Source: Sandaracinaceae bacterium
GTDB taxonomy: Bacteria > Myxococcota_A > Polyangia > Polyangiales > Sandaracinaceae
NCBI GenBank assembly: GCA_020633195.1
Contig: JACKEC010000019.1
Coordinates: forward strand, 186,001 to 250,000
Direction: 5' to 3'
DNA length: 64,000 bases
In this document: piece by piece, positions 1 through 9,383 of the stretch
Layout: every line of letters begins with the position of its first letter
Position numbering within the stretch: the first letter of the stretch is position 1
Notes under the pieces: generated by a model
What the model was told of the DNA's origin: nothing
Seen by the model: only the letters and a program-made list of their open reading frames with translations
Databases searched by the model: none
Made by a program: the position numbers and the translations under genes

Positions 1-1543
1 CCCCGAAGAGCTTCTCGAGGAGCCCCTTCTTGTTCTTGTCGGTCGTGCCGCTCTTCTCCGAGGGCGGCGCCTCGCTCTTGCGCATCTTCGCGAGCCGGAC
101 CTCGCGCACCGCCTCGAAGTTGCGGGGGTTGGCCTGCGCGGCGAGCTCGAAGTGCTGGAGCGCCTTCTTGGTCTGGTTGGCGCGCTTCAGGACGAGGCCG
201 AGCCAGTAGTGCGCCTTGTCGTGCTTCGGCGCGGTCTCGATCGCGCGCTCGAGGCCAGCGATCACGGTGGGGACGATCGCCTCGGCGGCCGCGTGCTTCT
301 GGTAGAGCACCCACGCGCGGGTGGCGTGGTAGTCGGGCTCGTCCTCGTTGTGCTGCAGGATCTCGTCGAGGATCGCGAGCGCCTCGTCCCACTCCGAGCG
401 GCGCAGCAGGATCTCGACTTTGCGGAACTCCATCGCCGCGCCGATGATCAGCGCGAGCTGGCGATCCGCCTCGGGGGTGCCCCCGCCCGCCTGCACGTTC
501 TGGAGGTACGGCCCGCGCTTCTCCTCGTCGCCGAGCGTCTCCTGCGCGCGGGTGAGGTAGCCGAAGATCCGCTCCACGGTCGGCCGCAGCGCCGCGAGGG
601 GCGCCGGCACGCGGTCGGGGTGCCACTTCTTCACGAGCGCGAAGTAGGCCTTCTGCACCCCGGCCGCGGAGACGTCGCGCGGCACGTTGAGCATGATGAA
701 GTAGTTCTCGTTCTCGATGGAGTCGGCGCGCGCGGCGATCTCCATCCACAGCGCCTGGTGCTCCGGCGACAGGCCGCTCGGCATCGGCGGCAAGGCGTCC
801 GGCGCGCCCGGCGCGATCGAGCGGCCCTTGGCCTTCTTCGCGGTGGCTTCGTTGGCGCCGCCGGCAGCCGCCGTCTCTTCCGAGGGCACCGACTCACGCG
901 GCCTCGGGACGGGGCGTCGCGCGGCCACCGCCGAGGCGTGCGCGCTCGCGTCCCACACCTCGACCGCCTTCGCGATCGCGAACAGGTAGATGAGCCGAGA
1001 GACCTGCACCGGGCCGAGCTGGCTGAGCGACTGCAGCTTGGCGACGGAGACCGGCTCCGCGCGCAGGAGCTCGATGCAGCCGAGCTCCTTGGGCAGCAGC
1101 CCGAAGTCGGCGACGTTGACGCCCGACACGACACGGAGGGGCTGGTCGCCGAGCTTGCCGACCACGTGCTCGACGACGTCGTCGCGCGACGAGCCTCGGA
1201 GCGAGGCGGCGATGAGGGGCAGCACCTCGACCTCGCCCGAGCGCGCGTGCGGCGAGTCCCCGACCAGATCGACGTCGGGATAGAACGCGTAGGGGCCGCG
1301 GTCGCGGGCGAACAGCGGCAGCAGGCTGCGGTCGAGCCGTGACGCTCGCTCGCGGAGGAGCGCGGAGGTGGGCTTGCCCGCCTCGAAGCGGATCCGATCC
1401 TGCTTGGGACCCTCGGTGGCGTCCGGGTCCCAGAGCACCAGCGACCCCGTGAGCTCGTGACGGCGCAGGTGCATCAGCACGTGCGCGAACGGGGTGCGTG
1501 TGAGATCGCCTTGAGCGATCGGCTCCGGGAGCGAGCCCGACAT
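1..1543 (-). CDS. DUF4388 + J-domain + TPR protein (3' end beyond window)
   Basis: The reading frame runs off the left edge, so the C-terminus is missing. The N-terminal ~150 residues resemble DUF4388/PATAN domains of myxobacterial and Geobacter signalling proteins (inference from pattern). A J-domain follows at about residues 275-335, with NYFIMLNVPRDVS, then KKWHPDR, which carries the HPD tripeptide that stimulates Hsp70 ATPase. After it come helical TPR-like repeats (ILLRRSEWDEALAILDEI, APKHDKAHYWLGLVLK). A likely role is a cytoplasmic co-chaperone or adaptor coupling a sensory domain to DnaK. The start is ATG at 1543; an in-frame ATG at 1555 would add four residues. It is divergent from hisD. 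Domain identity is confident, function is not. Confidence 0.8.
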   Translation of the reverse strand, partial: MSGSLPEPIAQGDLTRTPFAHVLMHLRRHELTGSLVLWDPDATEGPKQDRIRFEAGKPTSALLRERASRLDRSLLPLFARDRGPYAFYPDVDLVGDSPHARSGEVEVLPLIAASLRGSSRDDVVEHVVGKLGDQPLRVVSGVNVADFGLLPKELGCIELLRAEPVSVAKLQSLSQLGPVQVSRLIYLFAIAKAVEVWDASAHASAVAARRPVPRPRESVPSEETAAAGGANEATAKKAKGRSIAPGAPDALPPMPSGLSPEHQALWMEIAARADSIENENYFIMLNVPRDVSAAGVQKAYFALVKKWHPDRVPAPLAALRPTVERIFGYLTRAQETLGDEEKRGPYLQNVQAGGGTPEADRQLALIIGAAMEFRKVEILLRRSEWDEALAILDEILQHNEDEPDYHATRAWVLYQKHAAAEAIVPTVIAGLERAIETAPKHDKAHYWLGLVLKRANQTKKALQHFELAAQANPRNFEAVREVRLAKMRKSEAPPSEKSGTTDKNKKGLLEKLFG

Positions 1544-1621
1544 CCGCGGGATCATGGCACACGTGCTGGGCGCCGGTCGCGTACGGGCGACGCGTGGCTT
1601 CAAAAGCGCTAGAACACGCCC

Positions 1622-2887
1622 GTGTTTCGGATCCACGAGCGAGGCGAGGACGGATACCAGGCGGCGCTGAGCGAGCTGGCTCGGCGCGGCGACGCGGATC
1701 TGTCCCGGGTGGAGGGCGACGTCCGAGCGATCCTCGACGCGGTCCGCGACCGCGGCGACGACGCGATCCGCGAGCTGACGGAGCGCTTCGAAGGGCGCTC
1801 GCTCGGATCGGTGCTCGTCCCCGACGAGGAGTGGCGGGCGACCGCGCGCGAGGCCCCCGAGGAGGTGCGCCGCATGCTCGCGGAGGCCGGCGATCGGGTG
1901 CGGCGCTACCACGAGCACCAGCGCGACGGAGGCTTCGCCTACGAAGAGGGCGGCGTGCGGCTCGGCCAGCGCGTGCGGCCGGTGCGCGCCGCGGGCGTCT
2001 ACGCGCCGGGCGGCAAGGCGCGCTACCCGTCCTCCGTGCTCATGAGCGCGATCCCCGCGGCCGTCGCCGGCGTCTCGCGGATCGTGCTCGCGACCCCGCG
2101 CCCGACCCCCGAGGTGCTCGCCGCGGCCGAGATCGCCGGCGTCACCGAGGTCGTCGACGCCGGCGGCGCGCAGGCCATCGGCGCGCTGGCCTACGGCACC
2201 GAGTCCGTGCGTCGCGTCGACACCATCGTCGGGCCCGGCAACATCTACGTCGCCTGCGCCAAGCGGCTCGTCTACGGCCTCGTCGACATCGAAGGCATCG
2301 CCGGCCCGTCCGAGATCCTCGTGGTCGCGGACGACGCCGCGGACCCCGCGCACGTCGCGGCCGATCTGCTGTCGCAGGCCGAGCACGACGAGGACGCCTA
2401 CGCCCTGCTCGTCACGATCTCGCGCGCCTTCGCCGAGGCGGTCGGCGCCGAGGTCGCCCGCCAGCTCGAGACGCTCCCCCGCGAGGACGTCGCGGGCGCC
2501 TCGATCCGCGATCACGCGGTCGCGTTCGTGGCGGGGGATCTCGCGGAGGCCGCGCGGGTCGCGGACACGCTCGCGGCCGAGCACCTCTCCTTGCAGGTCG
2601 CCGACCCCGAGGCGCTCTTCGAGCAGATCGGCGCCGCGGGGGCCGTCTTCCTCGGGGGCCACACCCCCGAGGCCGCGGGCGACTACGCGGCGGGCCCGAG
2701 CCACGTCCTGCCCACGGGCGGCGCCGCCCGCTTCACCTCGCCGCTCGGCGTCTACGACTTCCTCGTGCGGACCTCGATCATCCGCTACTCGCCGGAGGCC
2801 ATTCGATCGCAAGCCGACTTGCTCGAGGGGCTCGCCCGGCTCGAGGGCCTCGAGGCCCACGCCCGCGCCGTCCACGCGCGACGGTGA
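1622..2887 (+). CDS. hisD: histidinol dehydrogenase
   Basis: HisD catalyses the last two NAD-dependent oxidations of histidine synthesis, L-histidinol to L-histidine, in the cytoplasm using Zn. The 421-residue length is normal for the family. The signature region is present (VGPGNIYVACAKRLVYG, then IEGIAGPSEILV), as are the Zn/catalytic segments SQAEHDEDA, LAAEHLSLQV and AGPSHVLPTGG. The start is GTG. No other his gene lies in the window, so this is an orphan hisD; the gene before it is divergent and the next one is a histidine kinase starting 61 bp downstream. The family assignment is secure. Confidence 0.97.
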   Translation: MFRIHERGEDGYQAALSELARRGDADLSRVEGDVRAILDAVRDRGDDAIRELTERFEGRSLGSVLVPDEEWRATAREAPEEVRRMLAEAGDRVRRYHEHQRDGGFAYEEGGVRLGQRVRPVRAAGVYAPGGKARYPSSVLMSAIPAAVAGVSRIVLATPRPTPEVLAAAEIAGVTEVVDAGGAQAIGALAYGTESVRRVDTIVGPGNIYVACAKRLVYGLVDIEGIAGPSEILVVADDAADPAHVAADLLSQAEHDEDAYALLVTISRAFAEAVGAEVARQLETLPREDVAGASIRDHAVAFVAGDLAEAARVADTLAAEHLSLQVADPEALFEQIGAAGAVFLGGHTPEAAGDYAAGPSHVLPTGGAARFTSPLGVYDFLVRTSIIRYSPEAIRSQADLLEGLARLEGLEAHARAVHARR

Positions 2888-2948
2888 GACCTCGGCCCAT
2901 CGACGCGAGGCTCGCCTCGGGGCGGCTCGTGCGCATATCTTCGGGGCC

Positions 2949-4724
2949 GTGAGCACGGGCTCGCCTCGACCGCCGTCCACCGTCGCGGAGCTCGCGCTCC
3001 GGCTCGGAGCGATCGGGGACCGACCGGAGGACGACGAGAGCGAGCGGCTGCGTCACCGGCTGCTCGTCTTCATGGGCGTCCTCATGAGCGTCGGCGGCCT
3101 GCTGTGGGGCAGCCTGGCCATGTGGTTCGGGCTCTGGATGGCCGCCTGCATCCCCTACGCCTACGTGGTCATCACCGCGCTGAACCTCCTCGCGTTCCGC
3201 GCGACGAAGCGCTTCTCGGCCACGCGCACGGTGCAGGTGCTCGCCAGCCTACTGTTGCCGTTCCTCTTCCAGTGGAGCCTCGGCGGGTTCGAGTCGAGCG
3301 GCGCGGTGATGCTCTGGGCGATGCTCGCGCTCGTCGGCTCGTTGACCTTCTCGAAGGCCAACGACGCGATCGGGTGGATCGTGGTCTACGCGATCCTCAC
3401 GGCGGCCTCCGGGCTGCTCGAGCCCGTGGTCCACGATCACTTCAGCGTCGATCCCGCGCCGGTCGTCCGCACGACGTTCTTCGTCATCAACGTCGTCACC
3501 ATCTCGAGCATCGTGTTCGGGCTGACGATCTACATCCTGTTCTCGCGGGAGAGCACGCAGCGCGCGCTGACGGACGCCAACGCCCGTGTCACCGAGCTGA
3601 ACGAGCAGCTCGAGGACCTCGTGGAGCGGCGCACCGAGGAGCTGCGCGAGGCGCTCGAGCGGACCCGCGCGATCGTCGACAACATGGCGGACGGGCTCGT
3701 CGCGATCGGGACCGACCACCGCATCCAGGCGGCCAACCCCGCGCTGACCGAGATGCTCTTCATCCGGGAGGACCTCATCGGTCGGCCGGCGCTGTCGGTC
3801 CTCCCCGACGAGCTCCCCGAGCTCGCGAAGCGCTGCATGGCCTCGGGCGAGGTCGAGCGGGCGGACCTCGAGCTCCAGGGGGAGCGCATCGCCGTCGCCG
3901 TCGCGTCACCGCTGACCGGCGCGCAGGGCCACGGGATCGGGGCGGTGGTGATCCTCCGCGACGTGACGCTCGAGCGAGAGGTCGATCGCATGAAGACCGA
4001 CTTCATCGCGACCGTCTCCCACGAGCTGCGCACGCCGCTCACCTCGGTCCTCGGGTTCGCGAAGCTGAGCCGCAACAAGCTCGAGGCGACGGTCTTCCCG
4101 CATGTGCCGGACGAGGATCGCAAGGCGCAGAAGGCGGCGCGGCAGATCCGCGACAACCTCGACATCGTGGTGCAGGAGGCCGAGCGCCTGACCGCGCTGA
4201 TCGGGGACGTGCTCGACATCTCGAAGATGGAGTCGGGGCAGGTGGTCTGGCGGCGCGAGGTCATCGAGCCCGCGACGCTCGTGACCCGGGCGATCGAGGC
4301 GACGGCGGGGCTGTTCACGGGGGCGCGCCTCCACGTGGAGCAGCGGCTGGACGAGGGGCTGCCGGCGATCACCGGCGACTCGGATCGGCTGCTCCAGGTG
4401 CTGATCAACCTGATCTCCAACGCCGCGAAGTTCACCGACGAGGGCTTCGTGCGCGTGGGCGCGCGCCAGGACGAAGGGGCGATCGTGCTGTTCGTCGAGG
4501 ACTCCGGCGTCGGGATCTCCGAGGCCGACCAGTCCGCGATCTTCAAGAAGTTCCGTCAGGTCGGGGACACGATGACGTCGAAGCCGAAGGGCACGGGCCT
4601 GGGCCTCCCGATCTGCGTCCAGATCGTGGAGGCGCACGGCGGCAGCCTCACCGTGCACAGCCTGCTGGGCGCGGGATCGCGCTTCGACGTCCGCCTCCCG
4701 GTCCACCGGCTCGAGACGGCCTGA
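2949..4724 (+). CDS. membrane PAS-domain hybrid-less sensor histidine kinase
   Basis: A 591-residue sensor kinase with GTG start. Four to six hydrophobic segments lie between residues ~38 and 200. A coiled coil (ELNEQLEDLVERRTEELREA) leads to a PAS domain at ~235-345. The phospho-acceptor box FIATVSHELRTPL has His358, and the N box (LINLISNAAKFT), G1 (EDSGVGIS), F box and G2 (GTGLGLPI) are all intact, so it should be catalytically active. There is no receiver domain and no adjacent response regulator, so its partner is elsewhere (orphan kinase). It converges tail to tail with the Ser/Thr kinase, whose stop is the next base. Confidence 0.93.
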   Translation: MSTGSPRPPSTVAELALRLGAIGDRPEDDESERLRHRLLVFMGVLMSVGGLLWGSLAMWFGLWMAACIPYAYVVITALNLLAFRATKRFSATRTVQVLASLLLPFLFQWSLGGFESSGAVMLWAMLALVGSLTFSKANDAIGWIVVYAILTAASGLLEPVVHDHFSVDPAPVVRTTFFVINVVTISSIVFGLTIYILFSRESTQRALTDANARVTELNEQLEDLVERRTEELREALERTRAIVDNMADGLVAIGTDHRIQAANPALTEMLFIREDLIGRPALSVLPDELPELAKRCMASGEVERADLELQGERIAVAVASPLTGAQGHGIGAVVILRDVTLEREVDRMKTDFIATVSHELRTPLTSVLGFAKLSRNKLEATVFPHVPDEDRKAQKAARQIRDNLDIVVQEAERLTALIGDVLDISKMESGQVVWRREVIEPATLVTRAIEATAGLFTGARLHVEQRLDEGLPAITGDSDRLLQVLINLISNAAKFTDEGFVRVGARQDEGAIVLFVEDSGVGISEADQSAIFKKFRQVGDTMTSKPKGTGLGLPICVQIVEAHGGSLTVHSLLGAGSRFDVRLPVHRLETA

Positions 4725-6404
4725 CTACATCTGCGAGCGCAGCGACTCGAGCGCGGTCCCGAGCTCGTCGCGGAGGCAGCCGAGGCAGTCGTAGCGGTTG
4801 AACATGCGCCGGCACTCGTTGCGCGGCGTCGCGTCGAGCCGCTCGAGCGCGGGCAGCGCGCGCGGGTCTCCGATCTCGCCGAGCCGTACCACGTGGTCGC
4901 GGCGGCGCGCGCAGACCGTGGTCGACTCGAGCTCGGAGAGCTCCACGACGAACTCCGGCACATCCGTCCGCGGCTCGTAGGCGAGGATCTCGCGGCCCGC
5001 CGAGCGACGTGTCGCGGCGCGCTCCGAGAGCAAGAGGTTCGCGTAGGCCTGCGACAGGGGATCGGGGATCGTGGTCGCGGGCCGCGGCGCGGGCGGCTCG
5101 GGGGTGGGGTCGAGGCCGGCCGGCTCGTCCGGCGGCGGCGGCGTGTCGTCGCCCTGCGCCACCGGGGCTGCGCGCCCCTCGCCCTTGCGGAGCGTGACGT
5201 CGTCTCCGCCCATGAGCGAGACGACCACGACCCCGAGGATCGTGAGCATCACCATCCCGCCACAGCCCACCGCGGCGAGCAGCGACAGCGGGAGGCTCCG
5301 CTTCTTGACCGCGTCGATCGCGAGCTGCGTCTTGGCCGTCACGAGGCGCGGGCTGGTCTCCCGCGCCTGCACCACGGGCGGCTCCTTGATCGCGGGCAAG
5401 CTCACGCGCATCGGCGTCGGCTCGCGCCGGCTCGCGCCCGCGAGCTCCGTCGTGCCGAGCGCCGGGATCGCGACCTCGCCGCTCGCGTGGGCCTGCAGCG
5501 TGGCCCCGAGGACGAGCCCGCGGAGCGTCTCGCGCATCACGCCGGCCGACTCCGGACGCGCGTCCTTGTCCCGCGAGAGCGCGCTCGTGACGAGCGCGTT
5601 CAGCTCGGGCGGCACCTTCGCCTTGTCCGCGAGCGGGACGATCTCCTCGGTGAGCTGGCGGGTGACGATCGCGGTGAGGTCGTGGCCGTCGAAGACGGGC
5701 TCCCCCGTGATCATCTCGTAGAGCAGGAGCCCCACCGCGTAGAGGTCGACCTTGAAGTCGACCCGCTCCCCGAGCGCCTGCTCGGGGGCCATGTAGCCAG
5801 GCGTGCCGATGACGGTGCCGACGCGCGTGAGCGCGGGGCCGGTGCGCCCCGCCGTGCCGTCGCTGGCCACGCGCGCGATCCCGAAGTCGAGCACCTTCAC
5901 GAGGCTCGTCCCGTCGTCGCGCGGCTCGAGCATCACGTTGTCGGGCTTCAGGTCGCGGTGGACGATGCCCTTCTTGTGCGCGCTCGAGAGCGCGTCGGCG
6001 ACCTGCGCCATGATCTCGCAGGAGCGGATCCAGTCGACGGCGCCGTCCCGATCGATCACGTCGCGGAGCGACTCGCCCCGCACGAACTGCATGACGAGGT
6101 AGCCGCCGCCCTCGGGCAGCGTCCCGTAGTCCGTGGCGGTGGCGACGTGCGGGTGCTCGAGCTGCGCGCTCGCCATCGCCTCGCGCACGAAGCGCTCGGC
6201 GACCTCGCCGTCGCCCGCGAACTCCGGGTGGATGACCTTGAGGGCCACCTTCTTCATGAGCTTGAGGTGCTCGGCTTCGAACACGGCGCCCATGCCGCCC
6301 TCGCCGAGGAGGCCGTCGATCCGGTAGCGCGAGTCGATCACGCGACCGACCCAGGCCTCGTAGCTCTGGTCCTCGTCGGGGTGGCTGGATACGGGGTCAC
6401 TCAC
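4725..6404 (-). CDS. membrane-anchored Ser/Thr protein kinase
   Basis: A 559-residue Hanks-type kinase. The glycine loop is LLGEGGMGAVFEAEH (34-46), the ATP lysine is Lys56, the catalytic loop is HRDLKPDN with Asp151, and DFG and APE motifs follow. After the kinase domain and a linker, one transmembrane helix (LLAAVGCGGMVMLTILGVVV) separates a Pro-rich, Cys-containing C-terminal part of ~150 residues, presumably periplasmic, ending with a small CxxC (CLGC). The GTG start at 6404 overlaps the stop of the PilZ gene in a GTGA, which fixes it; the frame stays open further upstream, but that part is not coding. Coupling with a PilZ protein suggests a link to c-di-GMP signalling (inference). Confidence 0.92.
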   Translation of the reverse strand: MSDPVSSHPDEDQSYEAWVGRVIDSRYRIDGLLGEGGMGAVFEAEHLKLMKKVALKVIHPEFAGDGEVAERFVREAMASAQLEHPHVATATDYGTLPEGGGYLVMQFVRGESLRDVIDRDGAVDWIRSCEIMAQVADALSSAHKKGIVHRDLKPDNVMLEPRDDGTSLVKVLDFGIARVASDGTAGRTGPALTRVGTVIGTPGYMAPEQALGERVDFKVDLYAVGLLLYEMITGEPVFDGHDLTAIVTRQLTEEIVPLADKAKVPPELNALVTSALSRDKDARPESAGVMRETLRGLVLGATLQAHASGEVAIPALGTTELAGASRREPTPMRVSLPAIKEPPVVQARETSPRLVTAKTQLAIDAVKKRSLPLSLLAAVGCGGMVMLTILGVVVVSLMGGDDVTLRKGEGRAAPVAQGDDTPPPPDEPAGLDPTPEPPAPRPATTIPDPLSQAYANLLLSERAATRRSAGREILAYEPRTDVPEFVVELSELESTTVCARRRDHVVRLGEIGDPRALPALERLDATPRNECRRMFNRYDCLGCLRDELGTALESLRSQM

Positions 6405-6751
6405 GAGTCGTCCTCGCGGAAGCGTGACACGCGCAGCAGCTCGTACAGGGCGGCGGCCTGCGAGCGCGACAGTCGATCGAAGGCGACGCCGAAGGTCTGC
6501 TCCTTGGCGTTGACCCAGCGCACCGCGGCGGGCAGGTCGAGGGGATCCCAGGCCGACGGCGCGGTCAGGGTGATCCGGAGCGCCGTCTCGACGCGCGGCG
6601 GCCGCGCGCACTTGATCTGCGCGCCGCCGAGCCCGAGGTCGATCAGCCGACCCGTCTGCTCGAGGGGAGATCCCTCCGTGTCCCGTCGATAACGCACGCC
6701 GAGCTCGATCGGCTGGCGGGCGGTCCGGCGGAAGTGCGGGTCGTCGGCCAT
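6401..6751 (-). CDS. PilZ domain protein
   Basis: A 116-residue single-domain protein beginning MADDPHFRRTARQPIEL. It has the PilZ pattern: a basic RxxxR-like start (RRTARQPIELGVRYR), then a D-x-G-x-G-G segment (LIDLGLGGAQIKC). PilZ domains bind c-di-GMP; the DLGLGG segment corresponds to the D/NxSxxG motif with Leu in place of Ser, so ligand binding is uncertain. Its stop overlaps the start of the following Ser/Thr kinase by 4 bp, and it is divergent from ttcA with 60 bp between starts. Confidence 0.85.
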   Translation of the reverse strand: MADDPHFRRTARQPIELGVRYRRDTEGSPLEQTGRLIDLGLGGAQIKCARPPRVETALRITLTAPSAWDPLDLPAAVRWVNAKEQTFGVAFDRLSRSQAAALYELLRVSRFREDDS

Positions 6752-6811
6752 TCGGTCCGGGGAGGGTACCAACTTGCCGCCCCGGCCGCGCGCCGTTACA
6801 GCCAGGGCTTC

Positions 6812-7621
6812 ATGTCCGAGCAGGAACGGATCGAGCGCGAGCTCTCGCGAGGCGTCGGCCGGTGCATCGCCGACTTCGGCCTCCTCGAGGAGGGCGACCG
6901 CGTGATGGTCTGCCTCAGCGGGGGCAAGGACAGCTACACGATGCTCGAGCTGCTCGAGCGGGCGCGACGGCGGGCGCCGATCCGCTTCGAGCTCGTGGCC
7001 GTGCACCTCGATCAAGGGCAGCCCAACTACGACGGGCGCCCGCTCCGCGCGTGGCTCGAGGCCAACGGCTACGATCACCGCATCCTGACCGAGGACACGT
7101 ACTCGATCGTCACCGACAAGATCGAGGAGGGCGCGACGTACTGCTCCCTCTGCTCGCGCCTGCGCCGCGGCATCCTCTACAACGCGGCCGAAGCGCTCGG
7201 CTGCACCAAGATCGCGCTCGGTCATCATCGCGACGATGCGCTCGAGACGCTGCTCCTCAATCTGATGTTCACCGGCCAGATGAAGAGCATGCCCGCTCGG
7301 CTGACCAGCGACGATGGCCGCAACGTCGTCATCCGTCCTCTCCTGTACTGCGCCGAGGAGACGATCGCCCGCTACGCCGAGCTCCGCGGCTACCCGATCC
7401 TGCCGTGCGATCTGTGCGGCTCGCAGGACGGATTGATGCGCCAGCAGGTCAAGGGCCTGCTCACCCAGCTCGAGGCGCTCGCGCCTCAGGCCCGGCAGAG
7501 CATGCTCGCCGCGCTGACGAACGTCCGCGCCTCGCACCTGCTCGACAAGTCGCTCTCGAACGCCCGCGCCGAGCACGTCCCCGCGTCGCCCGACGGCGCC
7601 CGCCGCCTGCCCCTCGCCTGA
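6812..7621 (+). CDS. ttcA: tRNA 2-thiocytidine synthetase TtcA
   Basis: TtcA makes 2-thiocytidine at position 32 of some tRNAs, using ATP and an Fe-S cluster. The 269-residue protein has the PP-loop SGGKDS near residue 37 and the two CxxC pairs typical of the TtcA group (CSLC and CDLC), plus GHHRDD. The start chosen is ATG at 6812 (MSEQERIERELSRGVG); the frame is open upstream but the additional residues do not fit the family. It stands alone, divergent from the PilZ/kinase pair. Confidence 0.93.
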   Translation: MSEQERIERELSRGVGRCIADFGLLEEGDRVMVCLSGGKDSYTMLELLERARRRAPIRFELVAVHLDQGQPNYDGRPLRAWLEANGYDHRILTEDTYSIVTDKIEEGATYCSLCSRLRRGILYNAAEALGCTKIALGHHRDDALETLLLNLMFTGQMKSMPARLTSDDGRNVVIRPLLYCAEETIARYAELRGYPILPCDLCGSQDGLMRQQVKGLLTQLEALAPQARQSMLAALTNVRASHLLDKSLSNARAEHVPASPDGARRLPLA

Positions 7622-7736
7622 CGGGCCGGGTCGTCTTCGCGCCGAGATTCGTCTCCCCTGTTGGAATTCTCACGCGCCGCGATCGACCCACCTCCGAGGC
7701 CCGAGTGGGCGGGCCGGTTCAGACGGAGGCGCGAAG

Positions 7737-9164
7737 ATGCGAAAGAGCGGCCTGCTCTTGGTGGTGACGTGCGTGCTCGCGACGAGCGGGTGCCTCGAGC
7801 GGAAGGGATCCCCGATCGGACCGAACGTCGGCTACGGCCAAGAGGTCCGGATCGGCAACGGCGGGGTCAGCCGCGTCGACGTCCTCTTCGTCATCGACAA
7901 CTCGGGGTCGATGGACAAGGAGCAGGAGAACCTCGCGATCCAGATCCCGGCGCTCGTCCGCGATCTCGCGAGCCCGCCCGACGACGACCTCGACGGAGTG
8001 CCCGACTGGAACCCGGCCGAGGTGCTGCGCATCGGCATCGTGACCACCGACGTCGGGATGGGGAGCGCCATGATCCCGATGAGCGGGTGCGTCCCCGGGG
8101 GCGACGACGGCGCGCTGCGCGGCGGCGTGTTCGAGTGGCACGAGGGCGACGACCCCGACGCCTTCGCGGCGCGCGTGGGCGAGACCGTCGACGCGCTCGA
8201 CATCACCGGCTGCGCCTTCGAGCAGCCGCTCGAGGCCGCCGCCCGCGCCATCGCGCGCGCCCCCGAGACGGGCTTCCCGAGCGAAGACGACTTGCTCGCG
8301 CTCATCGTCGTCACCGACGAGGAGGACTGCTCGGTCGAGGACGACGACGCGTTCTTCGCGACGATGGAGGCCAGCGACTACAACGTGCACTGCGGTCGCA
8401 ACGCCGCCTCGCTGACCCCCGTCCCCGAGCTCCTCGCGCAGATCCGAGGGGACCGCGACGAGTCGGCGTTCGTGTACGCGGCGATCGCGGGGATCCCGGT
8501 CGGCGTGGCCCCCGACATCGACCCCGACGCGCTGCTCGCCCGCGAGGACATGCAGTTCCGCGAGGACGGCGCGCGGGCTCCGCGAGCGATCGCGGTCTGC
8601 GGCTCGGACTCGCCCGCCGACCTCGGTCGCGCGGACCCCGCGCGGCGGCTCGTGGAGATGGCTCGCTACGTCCCGTCGAGCGTGCTCACGACGATCTGCA
8701 CGGACGACTTCGGCCCGGCGATCTCCGAGATCGGCGCCCGCATCGGCCAGCAGATCCCAGGCGTCTGCCTCGTGCGGGCGATCCCCCTCGGCCTCGGCGA
8801 TCGCGTCCCCTGTGAGGTGACCGTCACGCTCCCGCCGGGCGGGCGCTGCGTCGACCACCCCGGCTACGGCTACCTCGAGGACCACGAAGGATCCGAGGTC
8901 TGCGAGGTCGACCAGGTCGTCGGCGGCGCGGGCTCGGGCTTCTCCTACGACCCCGCCCACGAGGCCTGCCCGCAGCTCGTGCTCACCGAGGACGCTCAGC
9001 CTCCGATCGGCGCGATCGTCCAGGCCGAGTGCTTCTTCCCCCTGCAGATGGAGCTCGGCGCGCAGTGCGCCCGCAGCTCGCAGTGCGGCTCCGGGTTCTG
9101 CGACCCGATCACCGACACCTGCTCGGAGCTCCTCGAGACCCCGGGCGGGACGACGGGGGGCTGA
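7737..9164 (+). CDS. VWA-domain lipoprotein
   Basis: A 475-residue secreted lipoprotein: signal peptide with lipobox LATSGC, cleavage before Cys19. The von Willebrand A domain starts at ~42 with the MIDAS motif VIDNSGSMD (DxSxS) and a later VVTDEEDCS strand typical of the myxobacterial VWA lipoprotein family. The C-terminal ~130 residues are Cys-rich (FFPLQMELGAQCARSSQC, GSGFCDP). The start ATG has GGAGG 7 bases upstream. It is followed 219 bp later by a paralogue. Adhesion or surface interaction is the general role of VWA domains; the exact ligand is unknown. Confidence 0.85.
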   Translation: MRKSGLLLVVTCVLATSGCLERKGSPIGPNVGYGQEVRIGNGGVSRVDVLFVIDNSGSMDKEQENLAIQIPALVRDLASPPDDDLDGVPDWNPAEVLRIGIVTTDVGMGSAMIPMSGCVPGGDDGALRGGVFEWHEGDDPDAFAARVGETVDALDITGCAFEQPLEAAARAIARAPETGFPSEDDLLALIVVTDEEDCSVEDDDAFFATMEASDYNVHCGRNAASLTPVPELLAQIRGDRDESAFVYAAIAGIPVGVAPDIDPDALLAREDMQFREDGARAPRAIAVCGSDSPADLGRADPARRLVEMARYVPSSVLTTICTDDFGPAISEIGARIGQQIPGVCLVRAIPLGLGDRVPCEVTVTLPPGGRCVDHPGYGYLEDHEGSEVCEVDQVVGGAGSGFSYDPAHEACPQLVLTEDAQPPIGAIVQAECFFPLQMELGAQCARSSQCGSGFCDPITDTCSELLETPGGTTGG

Positions 9165-9383
9165 ACGTGCCGGTCCTGCCCATCGAGCCGCCAGGTCGGT
9201 TGCCAACATGGTTGGCAAAGTGACCAACGACGTTTCCGGTCGGCTCCCCCGAGAGGGCCGACCGGGGCCACTCGAGGGCAGGATCCGACATTGCTACGTG
9301 CGCCTGGTAGGAGTGGCATTGATCCGCGGGGCTGTCCCCGAGTAGAGTGCCTCGGCCCGAGTGAGACTTCCTGAGGAGGAGAG
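9165..9383 (+). promoter_or_regulatory. spacer between VWA paralogues with 19 bp palindrome
   Basis: The spacer holds a perfect inverted repeat at 9200-9218, TTGCCAACATGGTTGGCAA (8 bp arms, 3 bp centre). No T-tract follows, so it looks like an operator rather than a terminator. A strong GAGGAG ribosome site precedes the start at 9384. I see no convincing -35/-10 pair. Confidence 0.5.

Noticed and set aside
9310..9330. Sigma-54-like TGGCATTGATCCGC ahead of the second VWA gene
   Set aside because: The -24 GG is present but the -12 GC element (TTGC) is not at the right spacing.
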